Assembly: GCA_012837465.1 (NCBI GenBank) | Contig: DURG01000293.1 | Coordinates: forward strand, 1-5,850 | DNA from: Propionibacterium sp. | GTDB lineage: Bacteria > Actinomycetota > Actinomycetes > Propionibacteriales > Propionibacteriaceae | DNA: 5,850 bases | Direction: 5' to 3' | Shown: positions 1-5,850 of the stretch, one piece after another | Position numbering within the stretch: position 1 is the first letter of the stretch | How the letters are laid out: every line of letters begins with the position of its first letter | Position numbers and translations under genes: made by a program | Notes under the pieces: generated by a model | What the model was told of the DNA's origin: nothing | The model's database searches: none | Seen by the model: only the letters and a program-made list of their open reading frames with translations

Positions 1-2
1 CA

Positions 3-1150
<1,148 letters not shown>

Positions 1151-1154
<4 letters not shown>

Positions 1155-2572
1155 AGCTTGAACACCTTCTTGGGCTGGGTCGACGTGAGGTCGACGATGG
1201 TTTCGAGGGCCTCGTCCATCGCGAGGCGGTGCTCGGCGACGAGGTTGGCGAGGAACGCCGAGTCCACGCGGCGGGAGACGTCGTGGCGGGCGGGGATGGA
1301 GCAGAACGCCCGGGTGTCGTCGATGAACCCGGAGGTCTTGGCGAACCCGGCGTAGCCGGTCACGGAGCGGCGGAACCGCATGATGGCGTCGGCCTCGTCG
1401 ATGAACCACCACGGGGCGCCCACGAACATCCCGCGGTACCAGCCGGCCAGCGGGGCCAACTCGCGGGAGAACACCGTCTCGTCCATGGTGAACACCACCA
1501 GGTGGAAGCCGTCGGCATTTCCGTAGGCGTCCAGCATGGGCTGCAGCGCGCGGGTGAACTCGACGGCGGTGGGCACGTCGCCGCCCACATCGGCGCCGAA
1601 GCGCTCCTGCGCGCCTGTGTCGTGGTTGCGGTAGACGGCCGGGTGCAGGGTCATCACCAGGCCGTCGTCGACGGCGAGGCGGGCCTGGTCGTTGAGCATG
1701 TGGCGGCGCAGGGCGTCACCGTCGGTCGGGGTGATCGTGCCGCCGAGCGCCTGCTGGAACAGCTGCTCGGCCTGCGCGTCGGAGAGTCGGGCGGTGCCGG
1801 CGTCGGCGTGCGAGTGGTCCGTGGAGACGGCCCCGTTGTTCTTGAAGAACCGGCGGCGCACCCGCATGGCCTCGACGTGCGAGGCGTAGTCGACGATGTC
1901 GACGTCGGTGACCTCGGCGAGGTTGCTGGTGAGCTCGCGCCACGCGGGGCGGGCGGGCTCGAGGTAGGCGTCGGGGCGGAAGGTGGGCACCACGCGGCCG
2001 TCCCACCCGGGATCGTTGGCCAGCTTCTGGTGGGCGGACAGGTCCGAGCAGGGGTCGTCGGTGGTGGCGAGCGCCTCGATGTTGAACCGCTTGTAGAGGG
2101 CGCGCGGGCGGTACTCGTCGCGGGTGAGGCACTCGGCGATCTGGTCGTAGATCTCGTCGGCCGTCTCGGCCGATGGGCGCACCTTGACGCCGAACACGTC
2201 ATGGAACTCGGATTCGAACCAGAACTGCACCGGAGTGCCACGCAGGTACTTCCAGTTCTCGCAGAGCTTGCGGAACGCGCTGCGGGAGAGCTCCTCGTCC
2301 ATCTCGGAACCGACGGGGACGCCCAACTCGGCGAGGTCCACGCCGCCGGCGGAGTGCAGCATGCGGTTGGTGTAGTGGTCCGGGGTCAACAGCAGCGAGG
2401 TGGGATCGGAGAAGGGCTCATCGTCGGCCAGCCACTCGGCGGGCACGTGGCCGTGGGGCGAGATGATCGGCAGTTCCGCGGCCACCTGGTAGAGCTCGCG
2501 GGCGATGTCCCGGACGCCGGGGTCCGCGGGCAGGAGCCGGTCCGGATGTGGGTTGAGGGGTGCGGGAGACAT
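1151..2572 (-). CDS. uxaC: Glucuronate (uronate) isomerase
   Basis: Cytoplasmic isomerase converting D-glucuronate to D-fructuronate (and, in the family, D-galacturonate to D-tagaturonate), the first step of hexuronate breakdown. It is 473 residues, the usual length (about 470). Visible family features are the HxH metal-binding motif in ISPHGHVPAEWL (residues 37-48), ATTDDPCSDL (169-178), FRPDAY (198-203), the LHPAVYRNHDTG block (309-320), APWWFID (386-392), the DDTRAF motif (418-423) and RHDVSRR (429-435). These correspond to the C-terminal WWFND, TDSRSF and RHEYFRR motifs of E. coli UxaC, but several are altered, so this is a divergent, actinobacterial-type member of the amidohydrolase superfamily. 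The ATG at 2572 is supported by AAAGGTGA just upstream, which overlaps the 3' end of the lacI-type gene 4 nt away. The stop overlaps the GTG of the downstream reductase gene. Assignment to the family is secure; substrate preference between glucuronate and galacturonate cannot be read from sequence. Confidence 0.93.
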
Positions 2573-2576
2573 GGGG

Positions 2577-2585
2577 TCACCTTTC
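2577..2585 (-). promoter_or_regulatory. Ribosome-binding site of uxaC
   Basis: GAAAGGTGA on the minus strand ends 4 nt before the uxaC ATG at 2572. It includes the TGA stop of the regulator gene, so ribosomes finishing the regulator arrive at the uxaC start. There is no room for an independent promoter between the two genes. Confidence 0.65.
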
Positions 2586-3611
2586 GTCGTCGAATGAGGG
2601 GGGATGGTGGGGCGCAGTGCCGCTGGACTCGCGCACGATGAGGTCCATCGGCACCACGATGGTCTCGGCGCTGGGGGCGTTGCGGTGCTTGAGCTGGCTC
2701 AGCAGCGCGCGTGCCGCACGGGCGCCGATGAGGCTCGGCTGCGGCGAGACGGTGGTCAGGGTGGGGGTGGTCAGCACCGACGAGATCGAGTTGTCGATGC
2801 CCACGACGGACACGTCGCCGGGGAGGGTCAGCCCGAAGCTCTGCGCGGCCTTCATGAAGCCGATGGCCATGATGTCGTTGAACGCGATGACCGCGGTCGT
2901 GGGGTTCTCCCGCCACTTCCTGGCCAGCTCCACTCCGCCCTGGACCGTCGGCGTGCCGGGGCCCACCCTCCGGATGTGCAGGCTGAGTTCGTGGCAGGCC
3001 TCGGTGGCGGCGCGCCATCGCACCCCGTTGGCCCACGAGGCCTCAGGGCCGGCGAGGTAGGTCAGGCGGGTGTGGCCCAGCGAGGCGAGGTGTTCGATCG
3101 CGCGGCGCATGCCCCGGCCCGAATCCGGCACGACGGAGGGCAGCCCGGCGATGATCCGGTTCGTGGCCACGACGGGCACGACCTTGACGATCTGGTTGAC
3201 TGCGGAATCCGTGAGGCGCGAGGCAGACAGCACGAGCCCGTCGACCAGCGGGAGGATGGTCTGGATGTGGCCGTACTCGGCGCGCCCGTCCTCCTGTGAG
3301 TCGATGAGCAGGACGGTGTAGCCAGCGTCGGCGGCCTCCCTCTGGAAGCCGCGCATGATGTGGGCGTAGACCGGGTTGGTGATGTCTGCGACCACCAACC
3401 CCAGGCAGTTCTTCTCCACCCCCACCTCGGGGCGCAGCACGGGCTTGGCACGGTAGCCGAGCTTCGCGGCGGCCGAGTGGATCAGTTCGCTGGTCTCGGC
3501 GTTCACGCGGCCGGGGCGGGAGAACGCGCGCGACACGGTCGACGGCGAGACGCCGGCCTCCTTGGCCACGTCGTAGATGGTCACCGACTTGCGGCGCTTC
3601 TGCTCACTCAT
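2577..3611 (-). CDS. LacI-family transcriptional regulator, probably of the hexuronate/nickel-cofactor operon
   Basis: A 344-residue protein with the standard LacI/GalR layout. The N-terminal helix-turn-helix TIYDVAKEAGVSPSTVSRAF spans residues 11-30. It is followed by a linker (51-66) and a periplasmic-binding-protein-like effector domain starting at LGLVVADITNPVY (70-82). Other effector-domain landmarks are NRII (151-154), FNDIMAIGF (244-252) and VVGIDNS (269-275). It should bind a palindromic operator as a dimer and respond to a sugar or sugar-acid ligand; the neighbours suggest a uronate or aldonate, but this is inference. The hinge region reads LGYRAKPVLRPEVG where typical members have an ARSL-type helix, so the minor-groove leucine position looks replaced. 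The start ATG overlaps the larC stop by 8 nt and has GGAGGT 8 nt upstream within larC. It lies inside the operon, which suggests that it controls its own expression. No clear operator is visible in the window. Confidence 0.95.
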   Translation of the reverse strand: MSEQKRRKSVTIYDVAKEAGVSPSTVSRAFSRPGRVNAETSELIHSAAAKLGYRAKPVLRPEVGVEKNCLGLVVADITNPVYAHIMRGFQREAADAGYTVLLIDSQEDGRAEYGHIQTILPLVDGLVLSASRLTDSAVNQIVKVVPVVATNRIIAGLPSVVPDSGRGMRRAIEHLASLGHTRLTYLAGPEASWANGVRWRAATEACHELSLHIRRVGPGTPTVQGGVELARKWRENPTTAVIAFNDIMAIGFMKAAQSFGLTLPGDVSVVGIDNSISSVLTTPTLTTVSPQPSLIGARAARALLSQLKHRNAPSAETIVVPMDLIVRESSGTAPHHPPSFDDER

Positions 3612-5025
3612 CGTCGTGCACCTCCGGCCAGGGCGCGCCCGGCCTCAACCCGGCGTGCCAGGCGACCGCGTGGGCCCGCGAGAGCGCCACCCGCTCGGCG
3701 ACGCCGAGGGCCTCGGCGAGCGCTTGCACGTCGACGAACTCTGCGGTGGCCTGCTGGATGGGGCGGCCCGGGCCGTCGCCGGAGACCTTGATGCGGACCT
3801 CGTGGCCGTCGACGTCGATGGGGCGCCACATGCGCTCCAGCACGCGGCGGTGCGACGGGTGGGCGATGCGCACGCCGATGGTCGACGTGTGCGAGACGAG
3901 CGCCTCGACCACGGGGGTGACGTCGTTGCGGGCCGCGAGCGCGCTGACGGTGTGGGCGGGGCGGCCCTTCTTCATGATGATGGGGGTGAGCCACGCGTCG
4001 ACGGCGCCCGCGTCGAGCAGGCGGTCGAGGACGGCGGGCCACAGGCGCGGGTCCAGGTCGTCGACGTTGGCGGAGATCTCGCGCACCTCGAACGGCGTCT
4101 CGTCCGGGAGGCCGGAGTCGACGGCGGTGCCGAGCATGATGCGCACGATGCCCGGGCGGTCTTTGCGGACGCGTGAGCCTGCGCCCGTGCCCACGGCCTC
4201 GAGGGCCATGGTGGGCAAAGGCTCGACCGCGCGGCACAGCGCCCGGACCAGCGTCATGCCGGTGGGGGTGGTGAGCTCGCCGGCCTCGGGCGGGCCGCCC
4301 GCCTCGATCTGCCAACCCTTGGCGAGCTCCACGACGGCGGGTGGTGGCACGCTGAGCAGGCCGTGCTGGGTCTGCACCGTGCCACTGCCGACCGCGACGA
4401 TCGAACTGGAGCCGTGCAGCACGCCGAGGGTGCGGATGGCTTCGGCGACGCCGACGATGTCGCCGATCGAGTCGAGCGCGCCCACCTCGTGGAAGTGGAC
4501 CTCCTCGACGGTCGTGCCGTGGACTGCGGCCTCGGCCTCGGCCAGCCGCTGGAACGCGGCGAGGGCGAGGTCGCGGGTCTGCTGGGGCACGCCCTCGGCG
4601 GAGAGGAGATCGATGACGTCGCTGAGGTGTCGCGCGGGAGGGTCGGGCTCGTCGGCGATCACGTCGATCTTCAGCGCCTCGAACGGGCCACGCCGGACGC
4701 GACGGGCCTGGAGGTGGAGCTTGCCGGGTGCGATGAGCTCGAGGACGGCGGCGATGGAGCCCGCGTCGGCCCCGGCGTCGATGAGTGCGGCCAGCAGCAT
4801 GTCGCCCGCGACGCCCTGGGTCGCGTCGATCCACAGGCAGCGGCGCCGGGGAGGCTGCGGCGCGACCTGCGTGGGGGCGATCCTGGTGCCCGCGGGCACG
4901 GAGTCGCCGTCCGCCGTGGTCAGCTCGTTGGTTGAGCCCGCGAGCCCTGCGAGCGGTGTCGAAACCTGGTGATGCTCCCCATGGGAGTGACCATGGGAAT
5001 GACCACCGGTGGAAATGTCATGCAT
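3604..5025 (-). CDS. larC: LarC: nickel-pincer cofactor biosynthesis nickel insertase (CTP-dependent cyclometallase), with His-rich N-terminal extension
   Basis: LarC inserts nickel into the dithiolated pyridinium mononucleotide, using CTP, as the last step in making the NPN cofactor of LarA-type racemases (known for the family). The protein is 473 residues. The conserved core begins near residue 62 with LWIDATQGVAGDM (64-76, equivalent to the usual DCxSGxSGDM). It continues with EEVHFHEVGALDSIGDIVG (174-192), GELTTPTGMTL (249-259), and a C-terminal LarC2 domain with SANVDDLDPRLWP (318-330), WLTPIIMKKGRP (345-356) and TSTIGVR (380-386). Both halves are in one uninterrupted frame; the Lactiplantibacillus gene, as I recall, needs a ribosomal frameshift. 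The first 61 residues are an unusual extension: a tail with 7 His in 20 residues, then a repeat-derived linker (21-32) and a Pro/Thr-rich stretch. The ATG at 5025 is favoured by a perfect AGGAGG four bases upstream. It overlaps larB by 8 nt and the regulator gene by 8 nt. Confidence 0.95.
   Translation of the reverse strand: MHDISTGGHSHGHSHGEHHQVSTPLAGLAGSTNELTTADGDSVPAGTRIAPTQVAPQPPRRRCLWIDATQGVAGDMLLAALIDAGADAGSIAAVLELIAPGKLHLQARRVRRGPFEALKIDVIADEPDPPARHLSDVIDLLSAEGVPQQTRDLALAAFQRLAEAEAAVHGTTVEEVHFHEVGALDSIGDIVGVAEAIRTLGVLHGSSSIVAVGSGTVQTQHGLLSVPPPAVVELAKGWQIEAGGPPEAGELTTPTGMTLVRALCRAVEPLPTMALEAVGTGAGSRVRKDRPGIVRIMLGTAVDSGLPDETPFEVREISANVDDLDPRLWPAVLDRLLDAGAVDAWLTPIIMKKGRPAHTVSALAARNDVTPVVEALVSHTSTIGVRIAHPSHRRVLERMWRPIDVDGHEVRIKVSGDGPGRPIQQATAEFVDVQALAEALGVAERVALSRAHAVAWHAGLRPGAPWPEVHDDE
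3620..3625 (-). promoter_or_regulatory. Ribosome-binding site of the LacI-family gene
   Basis: GGAGGT lies 8 nt upstream of the ATG at 3611, within the last codons of larC. It supports the 8-nt overlapping start and suggests translational coupling with larC. Confidence 0.75.
4930..4966. repeat. Palindromic-type interspersed repeat embedded in the larC coding region
   Basis: A 37-bp segment starts GGTTGAGC and ends TGTCGAAACC, with complementary ends (GGTT/AACC) and internal GCGAGC-like runs. It has the form of the GGTTGAGCGAGC...GTCGAAACC repeats that I know as common intergenic elements in many actinobacterial genomes. In larC it is read in frame as VSTPLAGLAGST (residues 21-32), between the His-rich tail and the core. 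The sequence and reading frame are seen directly; membership of a genome-wide repeat family is recall and inference, since only one window is available. Confidence 0.6.
4966..5025 (-). other. Histidine-rich N-terminal tail of LarC
   Basis: The first 20 residues of LarC contain seven histidines (positions 2, 9, 11, 13, 15, 18, 19), mostly as HSHG-type repeats. Such tails bind Ni(II) or Zn(II) in nickel chaperones such as HypB and UreE, so a nickel-loading or storage role is reasonable but is inferred. The internal position where many LarC proteins carry a His-rich loop (here around residues 124-135, DEPDPPARHLSD) has only one histidine. Confidence 0.8.
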
Positions 5026-5785
5026 GGTTCCTCCTGGGAGCGGCGATCTGGGCGGCGAGGTGGCCGGCCCCGTAGCCGTTGTCGATGTTGACCACGCCCA
5101 CGCCGGGTGAGCAGGAGTTGAGCATCGAGAGCAGCGCGGCGACGCCGTCGAACGACGCGCCGTAGCCGGTTGATGTCGGTACCGCGACCATGGGGCACGA
5201 GACGAGCCCCGCGATGACGGGGACCAGTGCGGCGTCCATGCCCGCGACGACGACGATCACGTCGGCCTGTTGGAGATCCTCGATGCGGCTGAGAATCCGG
5301 TTGAGGCCGGCCACGCCCACGTCGACGATCTCGGTGACCTCGCGCCCCAGGTACTGGGCGGTGAGGGCGGCTTCGCGGGCGACGGGCAGGTCGGAGGTGC
5401 CCGCGCATACGACGGTGACCCGGCCGCCGCTCGGGGCGGGGGGCTCGGCCGGCCAGGCGGCCAGGCGCGCGGTCGCGTCGACGAACACCTGGGCCCCGAG
5501 TGCCTGTGAGACGAACTTCTGGGTCCCGAGTGCCTGTGAGGAACGAGCAGGTGTATCGAGGGGCGGCCCCGAGAGCTCCTCGACGACGGCGGCCAACTGC
5601 TCGTCACTGGCGCGGGTGAACAGGACGGTGCCGAGCGGCTCGTCGGACTGCTCGGCGCGCTCCTTCCACGCGCGGGCGATGGTGCGGACCTGGTCGACGC
5701 TCTTGCCCTGGCACAGCACGGCCTCGGGGTAGCCGCGGCGCTCGAAGCGCCCGAAATCGAGGTTGGCCACCTGGTTGTCTGTCAT
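5018..5785 (-). CDS. larB: LarB: nicotinate adenine dinucleotide carboxylase/hydrolase for nickel-pincer cofactor synthesis
   Basis: LarB carboxylates the pyridinium ring of nicotinic acid adenine dinucleotide and cleaves off AMP, the first step of NPN cofactor synthesis (family knowledge). The protein is 255 residues. The N-terminal region has LDFGRFERRGYPEAVLCQGKS (about 9-29). The C-terminal AIR-carboxylase-like domain (about 121-247) has VVCAGTSDLPVAREAA (125-140), VDVGVAGLNRIL (154-165), VVAGMDAAL (179-187), VPTSTGYGASFDGVAALLSMLNSC (202-225) and VVNIDNGYGAGHLA (231-244). C225 in LNSC is the likely conserved catalytic cysteine. D184 replaces the Glu commonly seen in the GMEGAL motif, a conservative change. 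Residues about 77-102 form an apparent insertion containing two 10-residue repeats, placed between the N-terminal region and the catalytic domain. The ATG at 5785 has GGAGG seven bases upstream. It is the first gene of the visible operon and overlaps larC. Confidence 0.95.
   Translation of the reverse strand: MTDNQVANLDFGRFERRGYPEAVLCQGKSVDQVRTIARAWKERAEQSDEPLGTVLFTRASDEQLAAVVEELSGPPLDTPARSSQALGTQKFVSQALGAQVFVDATARLAAWPAEPPAPSGGRVTVVCAGTSDLPVAREAALTAQYLGREVTEIVDVGVAGLNRILSRIEDLQQADVIVVVAGMDAALVPVIAGLVSCPMVAVPTSTGYGASFDGVAALLSMLNSCSPGVGVVNIDNGYGAGHLAAQIAAPRRNHA
5030..5035 (-). promoter_or_regulatory. Ribosome-binding site of larC
   Basis: A perfect AGGAGG lies 4 nt upstream of the ATG at 5025, inside the 3' end of larB (it encodes part of the terminal RRNHA of LarB). 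It decides the larC start and thereby shows that the His-rich extension is translated. The ATG at 5021 is out of frame with larC. Confidence 0.85.
5481..5540. repeat. Two tandem 30-bp direct repeats inside larB
   Basis: Bases 5481-5510 and 5511-5540 match at 27 of 30 positions; both begin ACGAAC and end CCCGAGTGCCTGTGAG. The 30-bp period keeps the larB frame and encodes SQALGTQKFV (residues 83-92) followed by SQALGAQVFV (93-102). Canonical LarB proteins pass directly from the N-terminal region to the VDATARL-like segment, so this looks like inserted and duplicated sequence. Confidence 0.93.
5522..5564. repeat. Putative palindromic interspersed repeat embedded in larB
   Basis: The segment begins GGTCCCGAGTGCCTGTGAG and ends AGCAGGTGTATCGAGGGG. 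The two arms are imperfectly complementary (GTGCCTG against CAGGTGTA, with the outer GGTCCCGA against TCGAGGGG-like bases) around a GAGGAACG centre. This resembles the GGTCCCTGAG...TCGAAGGGACC class of actinobacterial intergenic repeats. Its left part coincides with the second 30-bp direct repeat unit, suggesting that the element inserted and its arm was then duplicated. The repeat-family assignment is inference. Confidence 0.5.
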
Positions 5786-5792
5786 CGCTGGT

Positions 5793-5797
5793 CCTCC
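5793..5797 (-). promoter_or_regulatory. Ribosome-binding site of larB
   Basis: GGAGG on the minus strand, 7 nt before the larB ATG at 5785. It lies within a short directly repeated segment (CATCGCTGGTCC at 5783-5794 and 5797-5808 on the plus strand). Because of that repeat a second ATG occurs at 5799, but it reads only MEDQR before a TGA that overlaps the larB start, so it is not an alternative larB start. Confidence 0.75.
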
Positions 5798-5803
5798 ATC
5801 GCT

Positions 5804-5850
5804 GGTCCCTGAGCGTCGCGCTCCGCCGGTCCCTGAGCGTCGCGCTCCGC
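5804..5850. repeat. Tandem 24-bp repeat in the larB leader
   Basis: GGTCCCTGAGCGTCGCGCTC followed by CGC(C) occurs at 5804-5827 and again at 5828-5850, where the window ends. The two copies are identical over the visible length. Each contains the perfect inverted repeat GAGCG-TCG-CGCTC (5811-5823 and 5835-5847). The start GGTCCCTGAGCG is shared with the repeat-like element inside larB (GGTCCCGAG). It could be the left arm of a larger palindromic repeat completed beyond the window, or less likely a pair of protein-binding sites. Confidence 0.85.

Noticed and set aside
2573..2576. Promoter or terminator between the regulator gene and uxaC
   Set aside because: Only four bases separate the genes and no hairpin followed by a T-run is present on the minus strand there.
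1229..2641. A 470-codon open frame on the plus strand opposite uxaC
   Set aside because: Its composition (Gly, Val, Ala, His and Arg rich, no recognisable motif) is what the complement of a high-GC gene produces. The minus-strand frame has clear UxaC motifs and a ribosome-binding site.
3608..4834. A 408-codon minus-strand frame within larC in another phase
   Set aside because: It is arginine/proline-rich low-complexity translation typical of an out-of-phase high-GC gene, wholly covered by the well-supported larC.
3746..4972. A 408-codon plus-strand frame antisense to larC
   Set aside because: No family motif and no sensible start context; Ser/Ala/Arg/Thr-rich shadow of larC.
5481..5540. CRISPR-like array
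   Set aside because: The two 30-bp units are directly abutting with no spacers and lie in frame inside larB.
5782..5799. Mini-ORF MEDQR just upstream of larB, overlapping its start (ATGA)
   Set aside because: The ATG arises from a short direct repeat, and the GGAGG needed for larB lies within it. There is no ribosome-binding site of its own, so a leader-peptide role is unsupported.

Overview
The window is a dense, high-GC stretch in which every gene lies on the minus strand. G/C-rich third codon positions, good GGAGG-type ribosome-binding sites and overlapping start/stop codons point to an actinobacterium. The style of the interspersed palindromic repeats (GGTTGAG...CGAAACC and GGTCCC(T)GAG...) fits Propionibacteriales or Micrococcales, but the exact genus is a guess.

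Read in the direction of transcription (right to left), there are five genes with almost no space between them: larB (5785-5018), larC (5025-3604), a LacI-family regulator (3611-2577), uxaC (2572-1151) and a fructuronate reductase/mannitol dehydrogenase family gene, probably uxuB (1154 to beyond base 1, C-terminus missing). The junctions are 8-nt, 8-nt and 4-nt overlaps plus one 4-nt gap, so the block looks like one translationally coupled operon. No terminator is visible between genes. The promoter is probably to the right of the window; only 65 nt of leader precede larB, and these contain short direct repeats.

Two functions are joined here. LarB and LarC carry out the first and last steps in building the nickel-pincer nucleotide (NPN) cofactor of lactate racemase (LarA) and its homologues. 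UxaC and UxuB convert D-glucuronate to D-fructuronate to D-mannonate. A LacI-type repressor sits between the two modules. The simplest inference is that an NPN-dependent, LarA-like sugar-acid epimerase, with LarE, is encoded nearby outside the window and feeds or branches from the hexuronate/hexonate pathway. Neither larA nor larE is present in these 5.85 kb.

The second notable theme is repeat invasion of coding sequence. A palindromic-type repeat appears to be inserted in frame in the N-terminal linker of LarC. Another sits in LarB together with a 30-bp (10-codon) in-frame tandem duplication. A third repeat-like tandem unit lies in the larB leader. LarC also carries a histidine-rich metal-binding-like tail at its N-terminus.
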